NCBI RefSeq assembly: GCF_017873335.1 | Contig: NZ_JAGGKB010000001.1 | Coordinates: 806,001 to 870,000 of the forward strand | From: Thermococcus stetteri | Lineage (GTDB): Archaea; Methanobacteriota_B; Thermococci; Thermococcales; Thermococcaceae | Direction of reading: 5' to 3' | Length of the DNA stretch: 64,000 nt | Shown here: positions 41,727 through 49,994 of the stretch, in pieces | How the letters are laid out: each line of letters begins with the position of its first letter | Numbering within the stretch: position 1 is the stretch's first letter | Translations under genes and position numbers: made by a program | Notes under the pieces: generated by a model | What the model was told of the DNA's origin: nothing | Database searches by the model: none | Seen by the model: the letters and a program-made list of their open reading frames with translations, nothing else

Positions 41727-42615
41727 TTTCCTCACCGCAGACGGTGGTTTTGTCCTCACATCTGTCCACTTCAAGTTGAACCGTTACGTGGGTTACTCCA
41801 AAGCTCTTGAGCCTCTCCTCTATCTCGTCTATAAGCCTTTGGGCCTCGCTGAGGGGCATATCATTGACCTCGACATGGCACTCGAAGTGGATTTCCCTCT
41901 CCCCTATACGCCAGGTGTGGAAGTGGTGCGCATTCTTAACACTGGGGATGCTCTCAATTTCGTGTTTTATCTCCTCAAAATTTAGATTTGGTGAAGCCTC
42001 CATGAGCACCTCAACGCTCTCCTTTAATATTTCATAACCCTCGCGGAGGATGTAGAGGGAGATCAGAACTGTGATGAGGGGATCTATCCAGAGGATGTTC
42101 CACTTTATGATAGCTATTCCACCGACCACAACGGCAACTGAAGAGAGCGTGTCGCTCAATAGATGGAGATAGGCAGAGCGGACGTTCATGCTCTCGTGGG
42201 CGTGCTCGTGGAGAAGCAGAACCGAGATTAGGTTGGCAAAAAGACCGATTAGGGCAACGCCGAGCATAAGCGGGCCGTCTATAGGCTCGGGATTCTTGAA
42301 GCGCTTGTAAGCTTCAACAAGGAGGAAGAGGGCAACGCCAACGAGAACGGCGGAGTTAACAAAGGCCACCAAAATCTCGGCCCTCTTGTAGCCGAAGGTG
42401 TACTTCTCGTTCTTCTCCCTCTCACCGATCTTTATGGCCAGGTAGCTCGCGAGGATGCTCATTGAATCGCTGAAGTTGTGGAGGGAGTCGCTGAGAAGGG
42501 CCAGACTTCCCGAGAGGAGTCCACCGATGATCTCAGCTATGGTTATCGTCATGTTAAGGGCGAAGGAAAACAGCATTCTGCCCTTGAGCTTATTATGGTG
42601 ATGTTCCATTATCAC
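41719..42615 (-). CDS. Cation diffusion facilitator (zinc/iron exporter)
   Basis: 298 residues. His-rich start MIMEHHHNK, six membrane helices with the paired metal site SDSLHNFSDS (helix II) and HLLSDTLSSV (helix V), and a cytoplasmic metal-binding domain (HHFHTWRIG, HFECHVEV). It exports divalent metals, probably zinc or ferrous iron, by proton antiport. Co-translated with the NifX-like gene downstream. Confidence 0.93.
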   Translation of the reverse strand: MIMEHHHNKLKGRMLFSFALNMTITIAEIIGGLLSGSLALLSDSLHNFSDSMSILASYLAIKIGEREKNEKYTFGYKRAEILVAFVNSAVLVGVALFLLVEAYKRFKNPEPIDGPLMLGVALIGLFANLISVLLLHEHAHESMNVRSAYLHLLSDTLSSVAVVVGGIAIIKWNILWIDPLITVLISLYILREGYEILKESVEVLMEASPNLNFEEIKHEIESIPSVKNAHHFHTWRIGEREIHFECHVEVNDMPLSEAQRLIDEIEERLKSFGVTHVTVQLEVDRCEDKTTVCGEENG

Positions 42616-42721
42616 TCACCTTTTCAACTCTTGAGTGACAATATAAAAGACTTTCGAACGTTAAGATTTGCATGGAAAAAGGCTTTATTTGAGAGAGCGT
42701 CCATTTTGAAACGGTGGTATT

Positions 42722-43138
42722 ATGGAGCGCCTTGAATATTCCGCCCGCCTCAAGTGGGACGGCAACGTGGGAAGTGAAGCGAAGGTGAGAGGGTTTTCAT
42801 TCAGCATAGACACGAACACGGACGGCCACAATGTTGGTCCAAACCCTACGGAGTACCTCCTGGCCGCTATAGGCGGCTGTCTGACCGTCAACTGGGGCAG
42901 GCTAATCAAAAAGATGCGCCTTGACGTTGGGGAGATGGAGATAACCGTTTCGGGATGGAGGGACAGGGAGGAGCCTCAGCTGAAGGAGATAACCTACAGG
43001 GTTAGGGTGGTTACCAGCGAGCCGGAGAGGAAGATAATGCGCGTTAAAGAACTTGCCGAGAAGTATGGAACCGTCTTCAACACCGTTGGAGCGGAAAAGA
43101 TAAAGGGGGAGGTGGAGATAATAAGGCCAGGCGGTTGA
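42722..43138 (+). CDS. OsmC-family protein
   Basis: 138 residues. GPNPTEYLLAAIGGCLTVN is the family's first catalytic-cysteine region. The second cysteine of the peroxiredoxin pair is not evident, so hydroperoxidase activity is uncertain. GGTGG lies 5 nt before the ATG. First gene of a probable three-gene unit with the 89-residue protein and an MFS transporter. Confidence 0.85.
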   Translation: MERLEYSARLKWDGNVGSEAKVRGFSFSIDTNTDGHNVGPNPTEYLLAAIGGCLTVNWGRLIKKMRLDVGEMEITVSGWRDREEPQLKEITYRVRVVTSEPERKIMRVKELAEKYGTVFNTVGAEKIKGEVEIIRPGG

Positions 43139-43139
43139 A

Positions 43140-43409
43140 ATGCCCTTTGGCTGCAGGGAGAAGGGGAAGGAGTTAAAGAGGGAAGAAGTCGAGGGGGACA
43201 CCAGGGAGCTCCTCTCTAAGGCGGAGAAGGTTTGGAGGGAGAAAAAGATCCTTCTCCTGTACCACGGAGAAAAGATCGGGAAGCTGAAGGAAGATGTCCC
43301 GCTCGAAGAGGTCGAGATCGAGAGGGTCTGGAGAAGTCCTCTCGGAATAAAGGTCGAGCTGAGCTGGCACGGACGCTTCGTTGGGAGCCTCATACTGAAG
43401 GAGGAGTAG
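43140..43409 (+). CDS. Small charged hypothetical protein
   Basis: 89 residues, highly charged, with one helix (TRELLSKAEKVWREKK) then a beta-rich region. It begins 1 bp after osmC and ends 1 bp before the MFS gene, which strongly supports it as real. No family recognised. Confidence 0.65.
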   Translation: MPFGCREKGKELKREEVEGDTRELLSKAEKVWREKKILLLYHGEKIGKLKEDVPLEEVEIERVWRSPLGIKVELSWHGRFVGSLILKEE

Positions 43410-43410
43410 C

Positions 43411-44553
43411 ATGAAAGCCAGGGAGCTCCTCAAGTTCGAGTTCATCAGTCAGGTGAGCATTGGAACCGCCGAAGGCTTAGCCGAGGCATTCTTCGAGGTA
43501 ATAGCGACGAGACTCGGCGCTTCTACTTTCCTCATAGGCCTGATAGGGAGCGCCGCCTACGTCTCAAACATACTGTCCCCACTCTGGGCGCGGCTGTCTA
43601 ATAGGGCGGGCGCCAAGAGGCCGGTAATCGGCTCGCTGCTCTTGGCCTCGGTGTTCCTGATTACGGGGGCTCTCTTCAAGAACCCCCTCATTTTCGCCCT
43701 CTTCGTCTTTTTCTACTTCATAGCCTACGGCGTCAGGGAGGTCCTCTACCCCGCGATAGTCGAGAGGGTCTACGAAGATCCCTCGGTTTTGAGCCACAGT
43801 GAGGTGGCCTTTACAATCGCCTACACCATCGCCACGCTTATAGCCGGCTACATCATGGACCTCTGGAGCTACAGGGTCACCTTTGCGATAGCGGCGCTCC
43901 TCCTTGTGGTGGCCGCCCTCTCCAGGATCCCTTTCCCGGATGCACGGGAAGATGAGGAAAAAACAGATGTTCTGGAGGCGATAAAGTCCGACAGGACGCT
44001 CCAGATGATGGTGGCACTCTTCATGATATCGGGAACGGGGATGCTCATGATGCTTCCCGCAATCCCGATCCTTGAAGTCCGGCACCTGAACCTCTCAAAC
44101 ACCCAGATTGGCCTTGCTCTCGCCGTTGAGAGCGTTTCCTACGCCCTCTTCGTGGAGCTCTGGGGAAAAAGTATAAGCAGGCCCTCTCACGTCGTTAGGG
44201 TCTTTCAGGCAGGATTTCTGGCCATAGGAGGTATGGCGGTCGTCTATTATCTCAGCCGTTCTTTTTACCCCGTTCTACTTGCGAGCTTTCTCTGCGGAGT
44301 GGGGGGTTCTGCGGTCTCGATCGGCTGGCAGGTCTTCGCCATGAGCGTCCCCGATTACAGGACGGAAGAGCTCTCAGCCCTCCATCTTACGACCTGTGGG
44401 ATAAGGGGGCTCTACGCTCCCCTCCTCGGATCCCTCGTGATAGAGCTCTTCGGAGTGAGGGCAGATTTCGTAATAGCGGGCTCCCTGGTTTTGATTTCCG
44501 CTCTTCTCGCGGAGAGGATAAAGAAGAGTGTCAGGGAGAGCTTTGAGCTCTGA
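43411..44553 (+). CDS. Major facilitator superfamily transporter
   Basis: 380 residues with about 11-12 membrane helices in two halves. The loop between helices 2 and 3 has ARLSNRAGAKRPV, a variant of the MFS motif A. Probably a drug or small-molecule exporter. GAGGAG precedes the ATG. Last gene of the osmC operon; ends convergently with the chimeric ABC permease. Confidence 0.88.
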   Translation: MKARELLKFEFISQVSIGTAEGLAEAFFEVIATRLGASTFLIGLIGSAAYVSNILSPLWARLSNRAGAKRPVIGSLLLASVFLITGALFKNPLIFALFVFFYFIAYGVREVLYPAIVERVYEDPSVLSHSEVAFTIAYTIATLIAGYIMDLWSYRVTFAIAALLLVVAALSRIPFPDAREDEEKTDVLEAIKSDRTLQMMVALFMISGTGMLMMLPAIPILEVRHLNLSNTQIGLALAVESVSYALFVELWGKSISRPSHVVRVFQAGFLAIGGMAVVYYLSRSFYPVLLASFLCGVGGSAVSIGWQVFAMSVPDYRTEELSALHLTTCGIRGLYAPLLGSLVIELFGVRADFVIAGSLVLISALLAERIKKSVRESFEL

Positions 44554-44560
44554 AATTTTC

Positions 44561-45643
44561 TCACGTGAACCTCCTTTCCAGCACCTTCTCGTGCACCCAC
44601 GCGCCCGCCATGAAGAAGGCAACCGCGAAGATGGCCAGCATCACCAAATCAAGCCAAACAGGAAGGTAGCCTCCACCAAGGGAGTGCCTCACAGCGTCCA
44701 CGTAGTAGGTCAGCGGCGAGACGAAAGAGAGCGCCCTCCCGTAGGACGGGAGCCTCTCGATCGGGACGAAGATGCCGCTTATGAACAGGAGGGAGAACTT
44801 GACGAGCGAGGAGAGCATCATAACGTCCGCGGGAACGTCCTTAGGCGGGTAAGAGGACATCAATATCGTCATCGCCGAGAAGCACGCGAGGGCGAGGAGC
44901 GTGGCCCCGATGAAGACCGGGAGGGAGGGGTTTATCCCGAGGTAGAGCACGGCTGGAACCGAGACCGCCAGAGAAACGCCGAGCCCGAAGTACAGGGAAG
45001 CCTGGAAGTCGCCGAGGAGGACCGTGGTGAGCGAGACCGGGGCAGTTATGAGCCTCTCAAAGGTTCTCCCCCTGCACTCCCAGGGGATTATCGTCGGCCC
45101 CACTGCTGTGACCCTCCATTTGCTATCAACATTTCCCTCTCTGAGCATTGTTGGATCGAGGAGAATGTAATTCCTCGTTTTTGGCTTTGGTAAGTCAATA
45201 TCTACTCCAAAATAGTCACACAGGTGGCCGAGCCTTCTTATGGTGTCGGAGTTATTCATTCTCAACGCATACTCTCTGAGCTTTTCTGTGTCAAGTTCCT
45301 CCCTGAAGGCTTTAGCAACCTCAATTATTCCCCCGCAATATTTCGGCTTATCTAAGCAGTCCACTACAGTCTTTTCCCTGTCTGTTATGGGGACTTGAAA
45401 CTCCTCAATCCAGACTTTTTCAATACCGAAGAATTTCTCAGGCTTTATTCTGATGATTTTATATCTAACTCCAAAAATTCTAAGATCTTGTCTTTTCTTT
45501 CTTGCTGTCGTCTGGACAAATACAGTGTTGGGAATTTGCTCGGTAAAGCCGTGATAATTGAGGGCTGACCAGTAAGCTATGGCTGAGGGCTTTACAAGAA
45601 GTGAACCTATTATGAACTCGTGAAGTATGTATTCTCCTTTCGC
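44561..45643 (-). pseudogene. In-frame chimera: AbiEi-like antitoxin C-terminal part fused to ABC-2 permease C-terminal part
   Basis: The frame is open from 45643, right after a TGA. Residues encoded at about 45643-45115 (EYILHEFIIGSLLVKPSAIA, VVDCLDKPKYCGG, NYILLDPTMLREGN) match AbiEi-type antitoxins without their N-terminal winged helix. From about 45110 (GPTIIPWECRGRTFERLITAPVSL) the protein is an ABC-2 permease with five or so helices to its C-terminus, lacking the first 100 residues. No ABC ATPase is nearby. A deletion joined the two genes without shifting frame. Probably non-functional. Confidence 0.82.
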
Positions 45644-45647
45644 TCAT

Positions 45648-46080
45648 CTAGGTATTCTGGTTGATATTAGTTCTGGGAACCACCCCCACCTGTTATTCAA
45701 AAGCAACGCCAGAAAGTCCAAATAACCCTGCAACTCAAGCTGGCACACGATACTTCCTCAGATAAGCCCTCAGAAAACCGTGCCTGTTCTCACAACTGTT
45801 AACATGAACCTCACCACGTGCAAACTCCCTCCCAGAATGATTAACCCGCTCATGAGGATTAATAACCCCCAAACCCTCCTTCAGAGAATCATAAATAGAG
45901 TACTCGTCAGTAAAAACCTTCAGTTCGCCCGCAATCAAGCTACTCCGTTTGGCCAGCGGATTTGTCTGATTGTCCTGTAACACTCTTCTGGGTCTGGTAA
46001 GAATAATCTTCGGGCGATTATGTCGTTTGTAATTACCCCTGTCATGAAGAAAACTTAAAAACCTTTCAGTCGCAATAAGT
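45648..46080 (-). mobile_element. Relic of an IS1595-type transposase (C-terminal part)
   Basis: Minus-strand frames encode KVFTDEYSIYDSLKEG, HERVNHSGREFARGEVHVNSCENRHGFLRAYLRKYR, then after a one-base shift LQGYLDFLALLLNNRWGWF ending in TAG at 45648-45650. This is the catalytic C-terminal half of an IS1595/ISXO2-like transposase. The N-terminal half and the inverted repeats are missing. It is joined upstream to an STT3-like gene and downstream abuts the AbiEi relic. Confidence 0.75.
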
Positions 46081-46766
46081 AGATGCGCCATTGGATAATA
46101 TGCCTGCCAGAATATTGCAGCCAAGCCACTAGCAAAAGCAGGAATCAAGTAAAAAGCAAATCTCTTGTACCTCCAAGATCTTCTAGTCTTTTTCAGAGCT
46201 AAAGAAACTCCAAACAGAGCAACTGAATACCAGAATAACATGTAGTTATCCCCTCTGTAATAATTTGCCATTGACCTGAAAACATGTCCAAACATTACGG
46301 AAAGAAAAAGTGCCGAAAAGAATGCTTCCCTTTTTCCATAGAAGTTTAACATAGTCAAGTAGAAGAAAATAATTGTCAGAACTCCAAAAATCACTGGGGT
46401 TATTCTAAATGCATCATAGAGGGAAACTCCGAAAATCTTCAAAATTTTATAAACATCAGCAGGAACCATCCATAATCCCAATGGATGAAAGTTTTTAATT
46501 AAAAAGCCCCAAGGCCCGCCTGCAATCGTCAAAAAATTGATCCACTCTCCGGCTTTCAAGCTCTCCTCAATGTAAGCCAAATGAAAGTAGGGATCATAAC
46601 CAAAAAGATACTTGTATCTCAATGGAATCACTCTAAACACTACAGCAATTAATGTTATCAATGACAGTGCAACTTTTGGCTCAAATATTCTCTCAAATCT
46701 TTTCATTAAATACCATCCGGAGATTATCAATACAATACCAACCGCTGTTTTAAATAAGCAACCCAC
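46080..46766 (-). pseudogene. N-terminal part of an STT3/AglB-type oligosaccharyltransferase, truncated
   Basis: About 225 residues with five or six membrane helices. LFGYDPYFHLAYIEES carries the DxD-like catalytic region of STT3, and YYRGDNYMLFWYS and IFWQAYYPM follow as in AglB. Full AglB has 800-1000 residues; this copy runs in frame into transposase sequence, so the WWDYG-containing C-terminal domain is lost. Start is uncertain (GTG 46766 or ATG 46706). N-glycosylation would need another copy elsewhere. Confidence 0.8.
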
Positions 46767-46800
46767 TCCTAAAAATGTTATCCTAATTAAATCTTAAAAC

Positions 46801-46840
46801 ACCTAACCCCTCTTCCCGCCCCGAGGCTTTCAAGAGAAAA
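46801..46840. repeat. Direct repeat, copy 1 (ends GAGGCTTTCAAGAGAAAA)
   Basis: About 40 bp similar to 49920-49960. The 18-bp core GAGGCTTTCAAGAGAAAA at 46823-46840 is identical in both and in the same orientation, and both are preceded by ACCT(A/G)ACC and C-rich sequence. The two copies flank the AbiE pair and the ATPase gene. Confidence 0.7.
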
Positions 46841-46845
46841 ATGTA

Positions 46846-46876
46846 AAACAACCGTTAACTTTTTTAACTGTTGTTT
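46846..46876. promoter_or_regulatory. Inverted-repeat operator candidate of the AbiE operon
   Basis: AAACAACCGTTAA (46846-46858) and TTAACTGTTGTTT (46864-46876) are 13-nt arms with one mismatch and a 5-nt spacer, ending 14 nt before the abiEi ATG. AbiEi antitoxins of this type repress their own promoters at inverted repeats, so this is the natural operator. It overlaps where a TATA box is expected. Confidence 0.65.
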
Positions 46877-46890
46877 CATAAATTGAAAAC

Positions 46891-47520
46891 ATGAACATCG
46901 CAGTGAGGTTCCTTTTATCCAGGTACGGCGGGAAAGTTATCACAAAGGAAGAACTGAAAAAGATATGCGGTAGATTTGGAGTTGATGTTGATTATTTGAT
47001 ACACCATCTCATATCCTACGGATACGTGATTAGAATTCTTCGTGGTGTTTATTACGTGAAGACCGTTGAGGAATTTAAGCTTAAAAAGGCTTTAAGGCCG
47101 CTGGAAATCATCGGGCTCGGATTGAACAGGCTGGGAATAAAATGGTACTATGGTTTGTTCACGGCTCTCAAATTAAACGCCCTCACTCACGAGTACTTCG
47201 CTAAGATATTTATCCTGAATGATAGGATTTATCGCTCAAAAACTTTGAAAATTTATGGGGAGGATGTTGAATTTATAAAAATCAAACCCCTCCTAACAGA
47301 GTTCGGCGTTATCGACAAGGGTGAGGTGAAATACTCCGATGTAGAAAAAACCCTATTGGATTTTCTCTACCTTTCAAGGTACAATCCAAAACTCAGAACC
47401 ACTGCGGGGAATATCCTAACGGAGTACTGGGACAGAGCGAATAAAGAAAAGATCAAGGAGTATCTCACGTATTATCCTGTGTCTATAAGGAAGGTGCTTG
47501 AGAATGAAGGACTACTCTGA
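46891..47520 (+). CDS. AbiEi-family antitoxin
   Basis: 209 residues. The N-terminal winged helix (VITKEELKKICGRFGVDVDYLIHHLISYGYV, then LRGVYYVK) is followed by the antitoxin C-terminal domain (KYSDVEKTLLDFLYLSRY). It is the antitoxin and autorepressor of a type IV pair and overlaps the toxin start by 17 nt. Upstream lies an inverted-repeat operator. Appears intact, unlike the AbiEi relic at 45643. Confidence 0.82.
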   Translation: MNIAVRFLLSRYGGKVITKEELKKICGRFGVDVDYLIHHLISYGYVIRILRGVYYVKTVEEFKLKKALRPLEIIGLGLNRLGIKWYYGLFTALKLNALTHEYFAKIFILNDRIYRSKTLKIYGEDVEFIKIKPLLTEFGVIDKGEVKYSDVEKTLLDFLYLSRYNPKLRTTAGNILTEYWDRANKEKIKEYLTYYPVSIRKVLENEGLL

Positions 47521-48421
47521 GTTCATTCAGCTAATAATTGAGAAGAGTGGAATTAAGAAGCCAGAGCTGATTGAGAAGGACATAGTCCTGCACACAATTT
47601 TAAAGAGACTTTACTCCGATGAATACTTCGCAGAGAACTATCTTTTTAAGGGCGGAACATGTCTGGTCAAATGCTATTTTGGCTACTACCGCTTCAGCGT
47701 TGACCTGGACTTCACTTTCAAGAATCAAGAGAAGTGGAAAGGGCTCTCAAAGAGAAGCAAGAGGAAAGCCCTTGTCAAAGAAGCGCAAGGGGTGAGCAAT
47801 CTAATTAAAGCTGCCGCCAGCTATGTTGGTCTTGAGTTCAATGCTGACCTGCAGAATAGACGCTACATCGAGTTTGGGAGCGGCTCAAGAATGATAACGT
47901 ACAAGTTGTACTATCCTGGCGGTTTGATAAAGGTTCAGGTTAACTTGATTGAAAACGTTCTCTTCGAGCCAAAGAGACTCACGGCAAAAACCCTTTTGAG
48001 TGGAGTTTCTCTGTCTAGAAATGACAGGCTGTATTTTTATGATTTCCTTGGGGACTATTCTGAGGTTGAAGTTCTTGCTTATGACTTGAGAGAAATTTTA
48101 GTTGAGAAGGTTAGGGCCATTTTAACCCGAAAAGTTCAAAAACTGAGGGATTTCTACGACTTGTACCTTTTGTACAGGCATGGCTTAAGAGTTTCTGAGC
48201 ATAGAGAAGCAATTATCAAGAAAGTCATTCCAGCTTTGCGATATGAGAAGTATCTGGAGAATTTTAGAAGAAACAAGGCTTCGTTTGATATGAGAGTTGA
48301 CAGCATTTTAGACGAGTATGAACTACGTCTCCTGAATGTTGAGCCGGATGAAAACTTTGTTAGCTTCTTTAACTCCCTAGCCAAAGATATAGTGGAAATT
48401 CTTGATGAGGTTGAAGTATAG
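47504..48421 (+). CDS. AbiEii-family nucleotidyltransferase toxin
   Basis: About 305 residues from ATG 47504 (GGTG upstream). LFKGGTCLVKCYFGYYRFSVDLDFTF is the AbiEii nucleotidyltransferase core (GGTxL-K and SxDLDF), and VEVLAYDLREILVEKVRAIL and RDFYDLYLL are the family's second conserved block. Related toxins transfer nucleotides to tRNA and arrest growth or abort phage infection. Coupled to the AbiEi antitoxin. Confidence 0.88.
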   Translation: MKDYSEFIQLIIEKSGIKKPELIEKDIVLHTILKRLYSDEYFAENYLFKGGTCLVKCYFGYYRFSVDLDFTFKNQEKWKGLSKRSKRKALVKEAQGVSNLIKAAASYVGLEFNADLQNRRYIEFGSGSRMITYKLYYPGGLIKVQVNLIENVLFEPKRLTAKTLLSGVSLSRNDRLYFYDFLGDYSEVEVLAYDLREILVEKVRAILTRKVQKLRDFYDLYLLYRHGLRVSEHREAIIKKVIPALRYEKYLENFRRNKASFDMRVDSILDEYELRLLNVEPDENFVSFFNSLAKDIVEILDEVEV

Positions 48422-48427
48422 GCGTAG

Positions 48428-48481
48428 GCTTGGCTCGCCTCGCTCATGGGTTCACTTTTGACTCATTTGACTTATGCCTTC
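48428..48481 (-). pseudogene. Relic of a flippase 5' end and its leader
   Basis: On the minus strand this is the TTGACTCAT-type leader, GTGAACCC, then ATG at 48447 and codons for MSEASQA, matching the start of the flippase copies at 26692 and 36461. Homology stops 7 bp from the end of the AbiEii gene. It marks the junction where the AbiE module replaced or cut a flippase gene. Confidence 0.75.
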
Positions 48482-48494
48482 GAAATGGATCCGT

Positions 48495-49871
48495 TCAGAG
48501 TTTTCTTATCTTGAAATTCAAATTCTCGAAGTCCTCCAAATCCCACAGGAACCAGCCCCCACCTGTGATGGCCTCCTTATTTTCAATGCCCTTCGCTATC
48601 AACCCGTAATACTTCCCCCAGTTTTCTAACCCAACAAGCCCACTTTTACGCTCTAAATCTTTTAAAACTCCCCTCGCCTCTTTCTCGCTCAACTCCTTCC
48701 ACTTTACCTCCACCAGCAGAGCTTTATTTTCCCTTTTGTCCAGTGCAACGAGATCAATTTCCTCATTTTTATGCCACCACTTTCCGATCTTCGTAAATTT
48801 AAACGGCAACCTCCCATGCTTGTTAAGTTCTATTAAAAACTCCCTAGCTGCTTTTTCGAAGGTCTTTCCGAGGTAAGTGTTAAAGTTCCTCAGGAAATCC
48901 TGAATTGCTGGCTCGGGATTGAGGGACTCTATCTCCTCATAATGCGGACTGACGAAGCGGTGGTAAAAACGGAAGTACTCATCTTCTATAACATAAATCC
49001 CTCTCTTGGCTTTCCTCTCTGTTATTGGAACCTCTCTCCTTACAATTCCAAGATTCGAGAGCACCCTAAGATATGCAGATAGGTCTTTGGCCTCCATCCC
49101 AACGTACTGGGCGATCTCGTTAAGCCGGGTTTTTCCCATGGCTATAGCCTCGATAATCTGCATGTATCTGGCTGGGTTCCTCAGTTCCTCCATGAGGAGA
49201 AGCCTCGCCTCGTTGAAAAGAAATGCACTCGGGTCAAAGAAGTTGTTGATAATCTCATCATCGCTCCCCGTTTTGAAGAATTCCATGTATTTAGGAATCC
49301 CCCACGTGACCCCATAGAGTCTTAAAAGCCTCTCAAAGTCCTTTCCAAACCATTCGACCATATCGAAGAAGCGGAATGGTTTGACCTTCAGAACCCCACT
49401 TGCTCGCCCATAGAGAGGGCTCTTGTAGCTGAGAACCTCACGCTCCATCATTCCAACGCTCGAACCGCAGAGGATAATGGTGATCTCTGAACCCTCAAGC
49501 ACTATATCCACTACCTCCTGAAACTCGGATGTAACACCCTTGTCTGCCTCTATTAAGTAAGGGAACTCATCAAGAATCACCAAAAGCTTTCCCCGCCCTC
49601 TTAGGAACTTAAATGCATCCCTAAAGCTTTCGAATCTTACCGGAGCATCAATAAAAGAACTTATCTCGTGAGAAAATCTCTCGAGGTCTTTCTCATATCC
49701 CCTCTGGGAGCAGAGAAAATATATGCCCCTTTTGTTTTCCAAGAATTTCCTCAAAAGGGCAGTTTTTCCCACCCTTCTTCTCCCGTAGACCACAAAAAGT
49801 CGAAAGCCTTCCCTCCATGCCCTCTCCAGGACTTCGAGCTCTCTCCTCCGGTTTACAAATTTTCGAATCAT
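48495..49871 (-). CDS. Archaeal AAA ATPase with DUF234 domain
   Basis: 458 residues from ATG 49871 (MIRKFVNRRREL). Walker A is YGRRRVGKTALLRKFL, Walker B LLVILDEFPYLI, and sensor ILCGSSVGMMEREV. A winged helix follows, and the C-terminal DUF234 part (WWHKNEEIDLVALDK, ALLVEVKWKEL) has a restriction-endonuclease-like PD-(D/E)xK pattern. A TATA-like ATATTTAAATAT lies about 30 nt upstream, so the mRNA is probably leaderless. The family is common in archaeal mobile or defence regions; its function is unknown. Confidence 0.88.
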   Translation of the reverse strand: MIRKFVNRRRELEVLERAWREGFRLFVVYGRRRVGKTALLRKFLENKRGIYFLCSQRGYEKDLERFSHEISSFIDAPVRFESFRDAFKFLRGRGKLLVILDEFPYLIEADKGVTSEFQEVVDIVLEGSEITIILCGSSVGMMEREVLSYKSPLYGRASGVLKVKPFRFFDMVEWFGKDFERLLRLYGVTWGIPKYMEFFKTGSDDEIINNFFDPSAFLFNEARLLLMEELRNPARYMQIIEAIAMGKTRLNEIAQYVGMEAKDLSAYLRVLSNLGIVRREVPITERKAKRGIYVIEDEYFRFYHRFVSPHYEEIESLNPEPAIQDFLRNFNTYLGKTFEKAAREFLIELNKHGRLPFKFTKIGKWWHKNEEIDLVALDKRENKALLVEVKWKELSEKEARGVLKDLERKSGLVGLENWGKYYGLIAKGIENKEAITGGGWFLWDLEDFENLNFKIRKL

Positions 49872-49896
49872 GATTATAATAAACATGACTCGAATA

Positions 49897-49908
49897 TTTA
49901 AATATTTT
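49897..49908 (-). promoter_or_regulatory. TATA box of the ATPase gene
   Basis: ATATTTAAATAT is centred about 31 nt upstream of ATG 49871 with no ribosome binding site in between, as expected for a leaderless archaeal promoter. Confidence 0.6.
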
Positions 49909-49919
49909 GGTTTTAGCAA

Positions 49920-49960
49920 CCTGACCTCCTCGCCCGAAGGGCGAGGCTTTCAAGAGAAAA
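49920..49960. repeat. Direct repeat, copy 2, with hairpin CCTCGCCC-GAA-GGGCGAGG
   Basis: Ends with GAGGCTTTCAAGAGAAAA, identical to copy 1 at 46823-46840. Here the preceding bases form a perfect 8-bp stem (CCTCGCCC / GGGCGAGG). Hairpin plus conserved 3' flank recalls IS200/IS605-type ends, but no transposase or TnpB is present. Confidence 0.7.
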
Positions 49961-49994
49961 CGGGATTCAAAGGGTCACCTTTGTTCAGAGACGT

